Assembly (NCBI GenBank): GCA_046957575.1
Contig: JBKUOG010000014.1
Span: 19,810-83,809, forward strand
Direction of reading: 5' to 3'
Origin: UMGS1370 sp046957575
Lineage (GTDB): Bacteria; Bacillota; Clostridia; Lachnospirales; Lachnospiraceae
Length of the DNA: 64,000 nt
Every line of letters begins with the position of its first letter. Position 1 is the stretch's first letter. Under the pieces are notes generated by a model. The model worked only from the letters and a program-made list of their open reading frames with translations. It had not been told where the DNA came from and did no database searches. Positions 25,087 to 33,909 of this stretch are shown piece by piece. The position numbers were made by a program, and so were the translations under genes.

Positions 25087-25809
25087 TCAGGACAGCACTG
25101 TGTTTCTCAGCACTTCCCCGATTTTACCAGTAATCACTAAATCCGCTTTCTGATCCATGGGCGTAATGCTTTTGTTGATCAGGACCAGCTTCTTTCCCTG
25201 GTAGTAATCAACCAGACCGGCTGCAGGGTAAACTGTAAGAGAGGTCCCCCCTACGATCAGCACATCTGCCTGGCTGATGTACTGTGCAGATTTGCGGATC
25301 GTATCCATATCCAGCCCTTCCTCATACAGAACCACATCCGGCTTAATCCTTCCTCCGCACGTGCACTCAGGCACTCCAACGGATTTGAGAATCTCTTCCA
25401 AAGAATAAAACTCACCGCAGCGTTCACAGTAATTGCGATGTACGGACCCATGAAGTTCCAGCACTTCTTTGCTGCCAGCCGCCTGGTGAAGCCCGTCAAT
25501 ATTCTGGGTAATGACTGCTTTTAATTTTCCTTCCTCCTCCAGCTTTGCCAAAGCCAGATGAGCGTCATTGGGCTTTGCATCCGGAAAAAGCATTTTATTT
25601 TTGTAAAATCGATAAAATTCCTCTGGATTTTTCTTATAAAAGCTATGACTGATAATGGTTTCCGGAGGATATTTATACTGCTGGTTATACAAGCCATCCT
25701 GACTGCGAAAATCCGGAATCCCGCTTTCCGTAGAGACGCCGGCCCCGCCGAAAAACACAATATTTTCACTGTCTGTTATCCACTGCTTTAGCTGTAATAG
25801 ATTGTCCAT
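25087..25809 (-). CDS. NAD-dependent protein deacylase (sirtuin)
   Basis: A Sir2-family enzyme of 240 residues that removes acyl groups from lysines using NAD. It shows GGAGVSTESGIPDFR, TQNIDGLH, the catalytic His in LHGS, a zinc-binding set of four Cys (CERC and CTCGG), and GGTSLTVYPA. The ATG at 25809 follows GGGAGGGG; an in-frame start eight codons upstream lacks a site. It is a single gene. Confidence 0.93.
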   Translation of the reverse strand: MDNLLQLKQWITDSENIVFFGGAGVSTESGIPDFRSQDGLYNQQYKYPPETIISHSFYKKNPEEFYRFYKNKMLFPDAKPNDAHLALAKLEEEGKLKAVITQNIDGLHQAAGSKEVLELHGSVHRNYCERCGEFYSLEEILKSVGVPECTCGGRIKPDVVLYEEGLDMDTIRKSAQYISQADVLIVGGTSLTVYPAAGLVDYYQGKKLVLINKSITPMDQKADLVITGKIGEVLRNTVLS

Positions 25810-25873
25810 ATCCACACCCCTCCCAATTTTCATCTTTCTTACATTGTAACGGTTTTATGTTTCCAATACAAGA

Positions 25874-25931
25874 GAAAAAAAGCAGGACTCCGGCGCTGCT
25901 GACAGTCTATTGCCTGCACTGGAATCCTGCT
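25874..25931 (-). terminator. Terminator of the F420-ligase-like gene
   Basis: On the minus strand AGCAGGATTCC and GGAGTCCTGCT pair (one mismatch), followed by TTTTTTTCTC. A second small hairpin (GGATTGC/GCAATCC, about 25949-25980) lies between it and the gene end. Confidence 0.7.
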
Positions 25932-26026
25932 TCTTACTCATATTTTGAGGATTGCGAGAGCATACAATGCGGAGCAATCCAGTATCAAAGGGGGCAAAAA
26001 GCCTTTTGACCCCAACATCTTAGGTT

Positions 26027-27226
26027 CTATTTGGTATAATTGTCAAAATATCCCTGAACGTAGATAATGGGGGTTCCCTTATCGCCGCTGCCGGAAGTTA
26101 AATCTGCTAAGGAGCCGATTAAGTCAGTAAGCTGTCTTGGAGTAGTTCCCTGGGTCACCATGGTGCCCTTTAAGCTGGATGCCTTGTCATCCTTATCCTT
26201 AATATAATCCTTGATCGCCTCTTTTAATTCGTCTCCGGACAACTCTGCAAAATTGTTGTCTGCCAGATATTTTAACTTTACTTCGTTTGGAGTTCCTTCC
26301 AGACCGGAAGTGTATGCCGGAGAGACAACCGGATCGGCCAATTCCCAAATCTTTCCTACCGGATCTTTAAATGCGCCGTCTCCGTAGATCATAACCTCAA
26401 CCTGCTTGCCTGTCTTTTCTACGATCATGGAATGGATCTTGTCCACCATCTCCTGACAATGGATCGGGAACAGTTTTACACTGTCCTCGGTTGCCTTGTT
26501 GGATCCTAATAAGCCATAGCGATCGTTGTATCCGCTGCCATTAATGCTGGCATTCATAATATCATCTAAACCATAAACCTTTTTCGCACCGTTTGCTTTT
26601 AAGATTCTCTTTGTACGCTGGCGTGTGTGAATATCGCAGGTCAAAACAAAATCTGTGTAATCTAAAATAGCCTTTGGATTATTGGCAAATACAATCTCTA
26701 CCTCTGCGCCTGCATCCTGAATTAACTGTTTATAATATTCCACATAATCTACACCGGTAAAGTAGTGTTTCTGATAGCCGAACAGTTCTCTGTACTTTTC
26801 TTCAGTCAGAACATCACTCCAGGGATTTACTCCCTTTTCATCCAGAAGGTCCAGATCAATCAGATGATTTCCCACTTCATCAGAAGGATAACTGAGCATC
26901 AAAACCACCTTTTTGCAGCCCATTGCAATGCCCTTTAAGCAGATCGCAAAACGGTTCCTGCTTAAAATCGGGAATAAAATGCCAACGGTATCATCGCCGA
27001 ACTTGCTCTTCACATCCTCTGCAATCTGAGCTGTGGTAGCATAGTTTCCCTGTGCTCGTGCAACGACTGCCTCTGTAACGGCAATGACATCCTTATCCCG
27101 GATCTCAAAATGCTCGCCCTCAGCGGCTGCCAAAACAGAATCTACTACAATCTTTGCCAAATCATCACCCTGACGGATAATCGGGGCTCTCACACCGCGC
27201 GATACGGTACCAACCATACGGTCCAT
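26027..27226 (-). CDS. Coenzyme F420-0:L-glutamate ligase family protein
   Basis: A 399-residue soluble protein with a CofE-like domain. Near the N-terminus, IRDKDVIAVTEAVVARAQG matches the F420_ligase family start. No other F420 biosynthesis gene occurs in the window and these bacteria are not known to use F420, so the family name should not be read as the function; another gamma-glutamyl or amide ligation is possible. It is monocistronic and well expressed by appearance (strong terminator, good codon usage). Confidence 0.75.
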   Translation of the reverse strand: MDRMVGTVSRGVRAPIIRQGDDLAKIVVDSVLAAAEGEHFEIRDKDVIAVTEAVVARAQGNYATTAQIAEDVKSKFGDDTVGILFPILSRNRFAICLKGIAMGCKKVVLMLSYPSDEVGNHLIDLDLLDEKGVNPWSDVLTEEKYRELFGYQKHYFTGVDYVEYYKQLIQDAGAEVEIVFANNPKAILDYTDFVLTCDIHTRQRTKRILKANGAKKVYGLDDIMNASINGSGYNDRYGLLGSNKATEDSVKLFPIHCQEMVDKIHSMIVEKTGKQVEVMIYGDGAFKDPVGKIWELADPVVSPAYTSGLEGTPNEVKLKYLADNNFAELSGDELKEAIKDYIKDKDDKASSLKGTMVTQGTTPRQLTDLIGSLADLTSGSGDKGTPIIYVQGYFDNYTK

Positions 27227-27395
27227 AACATTCTCCCATCTTTTCTATCTTTGATTAATAATATTTCATTGCTGCTGTCTGCCATTTTCCGGCAGAAACC
27301 TATATTATTATGCCATAATATGAGAAAGAAAGCAAGCGGTTGAATTGTAAAACTTGTATGCAGGCAACAGGAACTGTGCAGCGCCTGACAGCAAA

Positions 27396-28496
27396 TCAAA
27401 CCTCTTCATCCAGAAAAATTCCTTGAAATATATTGATTTGTTTCTGCCAGAGCAAACCAGGACAATTCTTTAAAAAAATTTTTTCCGACTCTTCGTACCC
27501 CATCAGCCACTGCATTAACTGATCAGCCAAACACTTCAAATCCGGCTCTTTCTCTGGTTTCTGCAGCAGTTTCTCACATTCCGCTCCATTTTGTGTCAGG
27601 TTCCAGCGCCACAGGCCATTATTGTGGGAAATCAAGGGATCCTCTATTTCTAACAAAACTTCTGTATCTTGTTTTGTATCTGGCTTTAAAGAGAACAGCT
27701 GAAGAAATTCTTTCATATTGACAATTCTTGCCATAATCGCCGGTTTGGGATCGGATCTTTTTTCCATCCAGTCATCTGGCACATATAAAAGTCTCTGCTC
27801 TTTTTCTTCCCATCCCCAATCTGCCCGAATTCCTTTTAGCTGGCTGCCTTCATAAAAAAGTTCTATGCGTCCGTCTTCGCTGGCAAGTTCCGTCAGCAGA
27901 TTTTTCACATATGACCAATCCCGCACTGCATAAACCTGAAACCTCTCCGAAAGCCAGGTCTCCATAAAACCAGCTATTTCTTTTATAAGTTTTCTGTTTC
28001 CCAGCAGCGCTCCTGCCATATACTCTTCTATCCGCAGGTTTTCCCTCTGCCGTTCTGCTCCACAGCCGGCTGAAATCCTGCTTTTTAACTGATTCTGCGG
28101 TTTATCAAAAATAAAACGAAAACCAAACGGCTCATAGATAGCCCGGTCTGCAGGCATCAAAAATGTAAACGGTTCTCCTTTTTCCCAGCCATCCTGAAGC
28201 ATTTTAGACAGCAGATCTCTCATGTGTCCCTGATGTCTCCGTTTATCGTCTGTCGCCACACCCACAATATAGTTGATTTGAGCGCAAAAAGTTCCCAGCC
28301 GGATTTTATAAGGATTTAAATGGACCATGGAAATAATCGCCCCATCCTCTTCCTTTACCAAAATCTGATTGTCTTTTATTTTTTCTGTAAAATAATATTG
28401 ATCAAATTCCTCTGAATCCTCAAAAAAGGCCTGGCTCCAAAGAGTCCTGGCCTTTTCCTTTTCTTCAGGTTCTAAGTATCGAATTATTTGTCCCAT
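27396..28496 (-). CDS. GNAT-family N-acetyltransferase (Eis-like)
   Basis: 366 residues. The N-terminal GNAT fold (about 1-130) has the acetyl-CoA loop VATDDKRRHQGHMRDLL, and AIYEPFGFRF follows as in Eis-type acetyltransferases. The C-terminal half fits the SCP2-like domain of that family (MARIVNMKEFL and NNGLWRW). The substrate, an amine, is unknown. Overlaps the upstream gene by 13 bp, so it is probably co-translated. Confidence 0.8.
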   Translation of the reverse strand: MGQIIRYLEPEEKEKARTLWSQAFFEDSEEFDQYYFTEKIKDNQILVKEEDGAIISMVHLNPYKIRLGTFCAQINYIVGVATDDKRRHQGHMRDLLSKMLQDGWEKGEPFTFLMPADRAIYEPFGFRFIFDKPQNQLKSRISAGCGAERQRENLRIEEYMAGALLGNRKLIKEIAGFMETWLSERFQVYAVRDWSYVKNLLTELASEDGRIELFYEGSQLKGIRADWGWEEKEQRLLYVPDDWMEKRSDPKPAIMARIVNMKEFLQLFSLKPDTKQDTEVLLEIEDPLISHNNGLWRWNLTQNGAECEKLLQKPEKEPDLKCLADQLMQWLMGYEESEKIFLKNCPGLLWQKQINIFQGIFLDEEV

Positions 28497-29404
28497 TTTT
28501 GCTCCACCATAAATTTTCTTGCAAAACCAATGGGATTGTAGCTCATCTTCGACTTGCGCAGTCCCTCCAGTCCCACATCATCTTCCCGGTTCACTAAAAC
28601 CGCATCCGGAAACTCATGCACCAAAAACTGCTGGTTGATAAACTGGTATAGTCCGTTAAACTCTGAGTTGGCCTTCTCAATATGGATAACGGCCATCTGT
28701 TCTCTCTCATTATAGCTTCCAACAGAAAACGCCTGAAGTTTGCCATCAATATATACTCCTGCCATTTTTACCGGAATATAGGAACAATTTTTTAAAATCT
28801 CATGGATTCCCACGATTTCCTCATCCAGTTCCTCCATGTCCTGCCCCTTCTCCTGTTTGCCGACTCTCCACCTGTCCAAAAATTCCCACACATCCTGTCT
28901 GTCTGAACAGCACAGACGGCGAAATTCATACCTGCCTTCATAAGTGCGCATAAAGGAATTGACATGATTTTTCTTTTTGTGCAGCTTTCTGCCTGCCAGA
29001 GTGCGCATTGCCTCTCCGTCATACAGGTAGTCTTTTAGATCCTCTGCCTCTTCTATGGAAAATTGTTTAGGATCCAGGTTTAAGTAGTTTAAAGACTCTT
29101 CATCTGCCAGATAAATCCGAAGGGGCTGCCCAAGTTCCTGGTTGAAATGTTCCTGCATTACCCCTAACAATTCTGCCATATCTTCCTGGCGGCATGTGGG
29201 AATAGAGGTGTACGTCCTGCCGTCCATCTCCATTTTCCACAAAAGTCCTTTCCCCTCATAAACTGTATATTGGATATGGTAATAATCTCTCCACAAAAAA
29301 CTGTCTAAAAATACACTTTCACAGGTCTTATCCGGCCGCAGTCCAAAAAATGGCATTATAATTTCTATGTCATTTGCTGTTACTGGTCTAAAAGTTAAAT
29401 TCAT
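28484..29404 (-). CDS. DUF2156 / GNAT-like protein
   Basis: 306 residues from the ATG at 29404, which follows GGAAGG; a 15-residue upstream extension lacks a site. The sequence fits DUF2156 proteins, which share a double GNAT fold with the catalytic part of phosphatidylglycerol lysyltransferase (KLHKKKNHVNSF; VHEFPDAVLVNREDDVG; LRKSKMSYNPIG). There is no membrane domain. It may transfer an aminoacyl group from tRNA, but this is unproven. Paired with the next gene, another acyltransferase. Confidence 0.78.
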   Translation of the reverse strand: MNLTFRPVTANDIEIIMPFFGLRPDKTCESVFLDSFLWRDYYHIQYTVYEGKGLLWKMEMDGRTYTSIPTCRQEDMAELLGVMQEHFNQELGQPLRIYLADEESLNYLNLDPKQFSIEEAEDLKDYLYDGEAMRTLAGRKLHKKKNHVNSFMRTYEGRYEFRRLCCSDRQDVWEFLDRWRVGKQEKGQDMEELDEEIVGIHEILKNCSYIPVKMAGVYIDGKLQAFSVGSYNEREQMAVIHIEKANSEFNGLYQFINQQFLVHEFPDAVLVNREDDVGLEGLRKSKMSYNPIGFARKFMVEQKWDK

Positions 29405-29460
29405 GTCTAATCCTTCCTGCGCGTTCCGTCTATATAAGCAGCCATACAAAGACGGCGTAA

Positions 29461-30570
29461 TTACCTATATTTCTCTACAATAGCCTTCATTTCTGACCAT
29501 TTTTTCTCCATGTCTGCAACTAATGCAAACTGGGTATGGGTACGGTCTAAGTTATGGTTTTCCCTGGCCGTCCTAAAATATACATCTCCCTGAAGATAAT
29601 CTGTCAGGAAACGCATACCGCATTCCAGAGTCATCAGTTTTGCTCCCATTGGAAGCATGTCCATCTCTTCCTCGGTCAGACTGCCTTCACATCCCTCTAA
29701 GAATCCTTTGGTGTAAATATCAAATAACGGCAGAGACAGAGAAACCTTGCTTACATCCGGCTCATCCTCTTCCGCGGTGTTGGCGCCGAAGCGAATGGAA
29801 TCGCCATAATCAAAAATAGAAAGGCCCGGCATAATGGTATCTAAATCAATGATACAAATTGCCTGTCCGGTTGCATCATCAATCATAATATTATTCAGCT
29901 TTGTATCATTGTGGGTAACACGAAGCGGAAGGCGGCCTTCTTTCTGCATATCCATTGCCATACCCAGTTCACTCTGGCGATCCATTACAAACCGAATCTC
30001 CTCCTTGACGCTGGCTGCTCTGCCACAGACATCCTCTTCTATTGCCTTTTTAAACGTCTCAAAGCGGGAAGGCGTGTTGTGGAAGTTAGGAATTGTCTCA
30101 GACAGTTCTGCTGCCGGATACTGTGCCAGCAGTCTCTGAAAATGTCCGAATGCCTTGCCGCTCTGGTAAAAGTCCTCCGGTTTTTCCACCAGATTATAGC
30201 AGGTAGCGTTTTCAATAAAGATATAAACTCTCCAGAAGCCGCCCTCGCTGTCCTGATAATACTTCTTTCCGTCTTTTGCTGGAACCAGATTTAAGGTTTC
30301 TCTCTCCGGATCTCCTCCATTTGCTATAATCTCTTTGCGGAGGAACTCTGTAACGCCTTCAATGTTTCTCATCAAAGAAACCGGATCTTTAAAAATATTG
30401 GTATTTACTCTCTGAAGAATATAGCGGACCTCTTTGCCGTCCTGCTCCCAAATCATTGCAAACGTAGAATTAATATGTCCGCTTCCATAAGGCGCGCTGC
30501 TCTTAAACGTTCCCTCAATCTGAAATGCCTGTGCAGCTTCTAACATTTTCTCAACATTGTACTCTGCCAT
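29461..30570 (-). CDS. nahK: N-acetylhexosamine 1-kinase-like phosphotransferase
   Basis: An aminoglycoside-phosphotransferase-fold kinase of 369 residues, close in length and motifs to bifidobacterial NahK, which phosphorylates GlcNAc/GalNAc at C1. The catalytic loop is THNDTKLNNI (Asp222) and the metal-binding segment IIDLDTI (Asp242/244). It ends 56 bp before the DUF2156 gene and starts 3 bp after a sugar nucleotidyltransferase. That pairing suggests salvage of hexosamines from mucin-type glycans to UDP-sugars. Confidence 0.82.
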   Translation of the reverse strand: MAEYNVEKMLEAAQAFQIEGTFKSSAPYGSGHINSTFAMIWEQDGKEVRYILQRVNTNIFKDPVSLMRNIEGVTEFLRKEIIANGGDPERETLNLVPAKDGKKYYQDSEGGFWRVYIFIENATCYNLVEKPEDFYQSGKAFGHFQRLLAQYPAAELSETIPNFHNTPSRFETFKKAIEEDVCGRAASVKEEIRFVMDRQSELGMAMDMQKEGRLPLRVTHNDTKLNNIMIDDATGQAICIIDLDTIMPGLSIFDYGDSIRFGANTAEEDEPDVSKVSLSLPLFDIYTKGFLEGCEGSLTEEEMDMLPMGAKLMTLECGMRFLTDYLQGDVYFRTARENHNLDRTHTQFALVADMEKKWSEMKAIVEKYR

Positions 30571-30573
30571 TAT

Positions 30574-31500
30574 TTAGTCCTCCCACAACTTCTCTGAATA
30601 TTTTCCTTCGTCCTTCAAGCCCTGAATTGCCTTTACAACCATTTCCTTATCTTCTTTGTAAGTAACACCATACCACTTATCTATGCTCTTTAATACGGTA
30701 ACTTCTGCTTTCCCCTCTTTTAACAGTTCATCCACTACAAATGGAATAAAGTATTCACATTTTAATGGATTTATCGGGAGATTTTCCTCTAAAAACTTGG
30801 CAAATCTTTTGTCCAGTTCTTCTAAATAGCTGGCGGTAAAGCCCCACAGGTTCATGGAAACCAAAGTCTCTTCCGGAAGTTCGGTCCAGGTCTGTCCATC
30901 ATCTTCGGTAAACGCTGCACCATCACCCTTCTTTTCAATACGAGTTCTCTCGACAATGTCAGTCAGTTTGCTGTTTGCATCTACACTGCACACGCCGCGG
31001 GCAACATGTCCGTTTTCTGTCAGAGTATTGTACAATTTATATCCTACCATAGCATACTGGTATTTGTCATCATCTTCCTGCTTAGAGAGCTGGTCATAAA
31101 TTGCTTTAAATGCGCTTTTTCCGTAGTAATCATCTGCGTTAATTACTGCAAATGGTCCGTCAATTAAATCTTTGCAGCACAGCAATGCATGGCCGGTTCC
31201 CCATGGTTTTATGCGGTCTGCCGGAACTTCAAATCCTGCTGGAATCTTGTCCAGTTCCTGATAGACATATTCTACCTGAACGTGCCTTTCCATCCGCTGT
31301 CCTACGGTCTCTTTAAAATCTTTTTCAATCGCTTTTTTGATAATGAAAATAACTTTTTCAAATCCTGCCTCAACTGCATCATGGATGGAAAAATCCATAA
31401 TAATGTTGCCGTACTGATCAATTGGATCAATCTGCTTTAACCCGCCATAACGGCTTCCCATTCCTGCTGCCATAACTACTAATACCGGTTTCTTTCCCAT
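30574..31500 (-). CDS. Sugar-1-phosphate nucleotidyltransferase
   Basis: A nucleotidyltransferase of 308 residues. The nucleotide-binding signature is VMAAGMGSRYGGLKQ at the N-terminus, and AVINADDYYG supplies the metal-binding Asp. It would convert a sugar-1-phosphate and an NTP to an NDP-sugar; with the adjacent 1-kinase, UDP-N-acetylhexosamine is the likely product, although the base specificity is not readable. First gene of the operon, divergent from an AraC regulator. Confidence 0.85.
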   Translation of the reverse strand: MGKKPVLVVMAAGMGSRYGGLKQIDPIDQYGNIIMDFSIHDAVEAGFEKVIFIIKKAIEKDFKETVGQRMERHVQVEYVYQELDKIPAGFEVPADRIKPWGTGHALLCCKDLIDGPFAVINADDYYGKSAFKAIYDQLSKQEDDDKYQYAMVGYKLYNTLTENGHVARGVCSVDANSKLTDIVERTRIEKKGDGAAFTEDDGQTWTELPEETLVSMNLWGFTASYLEELDKRFAKFLEENLPINPLKCEYFIPFVVDELLKEGKAEVTVLKSIDKWYGVTYKEDKEMVVKAIQGLKDEGKYSEKLWED

Positions 31501-31702
31501 AAGTAACTTCTCCTTTCAAACCTCTTGTGAATCGTTTTGTAATTACCCTCAGTATAGCCTAATCCAATCGGCATTTCTTTGCACAATTCATTCAGATATT
31601 TGTACAATCTATCCAAATATGATATAATAACTCTAAAATACCTGTCCACTTAGCAAGGTCTTGTCAATCTTAGCGTAAATAAACGAATCTAAGGAGTTTT
31701 AT

Positions 31703-32671
31703 ATGGACTACCAGCATACCAGTTTAAAAAGCAGTATTGTAATCCGAAGCATTGTTTCGATCCACTATTTTGAATATATGAGCGACTTCGTCTTCCCCGG
31801 AGAACAACATGATTTCTGGGAACTGGTCTGTGTTGACAAGGGCGAGATCCAGGCAGCAGCAGGGAATCGGAATGTAACATTAAAAAGAGGGAATATTTTA
31901 TTCCATCAGCCGGGAGAGTTTCATAACGTTGTCGCCAATGGCCGGATTTCTCCCAGTCTGGTTGTAATCTCCTTTGACTGCCGTTCCAGGGCTATGAACC
32001 AATTTGCCTGTCAGGTTCTAAGTGTTCGGGAAACTGAAACCTCTCTGTTGTCTCAGATCATCATCGAAGCACGAAACGCGTTTCAGGGCAGACTTAACAA
32101 TCCTTATCAGGAGGAACTAATCCGGCGTTCTTCTCCTGCGTTTGGGGCAGAACAGTTAATTAAAATTTATTTAGAGCAGCTTTTAATTCACTTATACCGC
32201 CGCTACTGGCCTGCAGGCTGTGAAGAAACTGGTTCAAGTCTCCAACTTTCTGATCCAATTTTAATGCCGGATACTCCAGCTGTTTCTTTAAACAGTCTGG
32301 ATGCCAAAAAAGAAACCTGTATCCGCATCAAACGATATATGGAAGAACATCTCCATGAACCTCTCACAATCCAGGATATATGCCGTGACAACTTAATCGG
32401 AAGTTCCCAGCTTTCCCGCATGTTTCGGGAGTTTTACCAGTGCGGCGTTATTGACTGTTTTATTCGGATGAAAGTCGAGGCTGCTAAACAAATGATCCGC
32501 AATGATCAAATGAATTTTTCCCAAATTGCTGACAGATTAGGCTACAATTCTGTCCACTATTTTTCCAGACAATTTAAAAAACAAACCGGCATGACGCCGA
32601 CAGAGTATTCTGAATCCATCCGATGTCTGGCTGAAAAAAATGCTGCTGGGTGGACTTACAGGGAACCCTGA
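31703..32671 (+). CDS. AraC-family transcriptional regulator (cupin sensor)
   Basis: 322 residues. An N-terminal cupin-like sensor domain (about 20-90: WELVCVDKGEIQ, ILFHQPGEFHNV) and a C-terminal pair of helix-turn-helix motifs (about 210-305; IADRLGYNSVHYFSRQFKKQTGMTPTEY). It is divergent from the nucleotidyltransferase/kinase operon and may control it. Start after AAGGAG. Confidence 0.9.
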   Translation: MDYQHTSLKSSIVIRSIVSIHYFEYMSDFVFPGEQHDFWELVCVDKGEIQAAAGNRNVTLKRGNILFHQPGEFHNVVANGRISPSLVVISFDCRSRAMNQFACQVLSVRETETSLLSQIIIEARNAFQGRLNNPYQEELIRRSSPAFGAEQLIKIYLEQLLIHLYRRYWPAGCEETGSSLQLSDPILMPDTPAVSLNSLDAKKETCIRIKRYMEEHLHEPLTIQDICRDNLIGSSQLSRMFREFYQCGVIDCFIRMKVEAAKQMIRNDQMNFSQIADRLGYNSVHYFSRQFKKQTGMTPTEYSESIRCLAEKNAAGWTYREP

Positions 32672-32683
32672 TCCCGACAGTTT

Positions 32684-33103
32684 TCAACTCTTGCGGATAA
32701 AATCCGTCTGGCACTTCGGGCAATGGATACTGACTTTTCCCTTTCCTCTGGGAATCCGAATCTTCTGCCCGCAGTTTGGACATTTGTATATATGATAGGC
32801 TCTGGCCTGTTCTATGTAAAACTTCCACTTCATCAGCGTATCCTGAACTTTGAGCTGAAGGCTCATGTATACCCGATTTTCTTCTTCTCTGGCCTTAAAA
32901 TTTTTTGAAAAGATACGAAAATAGTAGTAAACAAATCCTATCAATTCCAGCCAATACATTGTCTTGGAACGGACAAATAAATTTACAATAATCAACACCA
33001 AAATGGCCGCTGCCAGAAATCGATTCAGCTTATCTAATCCATATGCTCCATATCTGCCTGTCATAAATCTCTGAAATTTTTCTTTTAAGTCTTTCATGGC
33101 CAA
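32684..33103 (-). CDS. Membrane protein with zinc-ribbon tail
   Basis: 139 residues. Two hydrophobic segments (about 27-45 and 49-66) precede a cytoplasmic part that ends in a zinc ribbon, CPNCGQ (about 109) and CPKCQT (about 131), with an RIPRGKGK loop as seen in small zinc ribbons. I do not recognise a named family. It is 12 bp from the AraC gene end (convergent) and upstream of cwlD on the same strand. Confidence 0.7.
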   Translation of the reverse strand: MAMKDLKEKFQRFMTGRYGAYGLDKLNRFLAAAILVLIIVNLFVRSKTMYWLELIGFVYYYFRIFSKNFKAREEENRVYMSLQLKVQDTLMKWKFYIEQARAYHIYKCPNCGQKIRIPRGKGKVSIHCPKCQTDFIRKS

Positions 33104-33131
33104 ACCTCGTTTCTTATGGTATTACATTTTT

Positions 33132-33857
33132 TCAGTTTGTATTAAGATATTGAAGAATCCCCAAATGAAGCGTCCAGGCTATGCGATCCTGGTATTCCTC
33201 TTCTGACAATTTGGCTGCCTCTGCCCCATTACTCAAAAAACCACATTCTGCAATGACTATAGGCGCTTTTACATGGAGCAGCAAATAGTAGCTGTCATTG
33301 GCTTTGGCACTGCGTTTGTTTCCCTCTTTTCCCCAGACATAGTCAAACCGCTTTTGAAGAATCTCCGCCAACAGCCGGCCTTTTTCTGAATTTTTATAAT
33401 AAAACATCTGTGCCCCTGACACACTCTCATCATGGTAGCTGTTCTGGTGGATACTGACTGCCAACGCCGGATTGGCTTCATTGATAATCTGACACCGTTT
33501 TTTCATATCTGCTGACTTTTTGTGACTGTCTGACTCTTTATAAAGTCCCATATCTCTTTCTCTTGTCATAATCACTGCCACATCTGCCGCTTCCAGATAT
33601 GTTTTCAGTTTTTCGGCTATCTGCAGATTAATTTCTTTCTCTTCCTGTCCAGAAACCCCGATTTTTCCCGGATCCTTTCCTCCATGACCGCTGTCAATCA
33701 CTACAACCTGCTGTCTGGCCCCCCTTGCATGATTGCCTGCTGCTTCTGCAGCCTGATGTCCATCTTCTTTCATCACGCCCATGCGTCCGGCAACCAGAGC
33801 AACAATCAACAGCATTGTAATCCCCATAATGTTCTGCCACAATCTTTTCCTGTCCAT
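33132..33857 (-). CDS. cwlD: N-acetylmuramoyl-L-alanine amidase (CwlD-like)
   Basis: An amidase_3 family zinc enzyme of 241 residues that cleaves the amide between muramic acid and the stem peptide. It has an N-terminal membrane anchor (about 8-25). Zinc-binding and catalytic motifs are DSGHGGKDPG, KEINL, SIHQNS and the terminal Glu in VIAECGFLSN. In sporulation CwlD starts formation of muramic-delta-lactam in the cortex. Size matches CwlD (about 237). Confidence 0.87.
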   Translation of the reverse strand: MDRKRLWQNIMGITMLLIVALVAGRMGVMKEDGHQAAEAAGNHARGARQQVVVIDSGHGGKDPGKIGVSGQEEKEINLQIAEKLKTYLEAADVAVIMTRERDMGLYKESDSHKKSADMKKRCQIINEANPALAVSIHQNSYHDESVSGAQMFYYKNSEKGRLLAEILQKRFDYVWGKEGNKRSAKANDSYYLLLHVKAPIVIAECGFLSNGAEAAKLSEEEYQDRIAWTLHLGILQYLNTN

Positions 33858-33909
33858 AATCCACCGAAAGCATATCTTTTCTCTTCAGTATATTATGGTA
33901 TTGTGTCCA

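Noticed and set aside
26027..27226. Coenzyme F420 biosynthesis
   Set aside because: Only a family-level match to the glutamate ligase is present; no CofC/CofD/FbiC-type gene occurs in the window, so a pathway claim is not supported.
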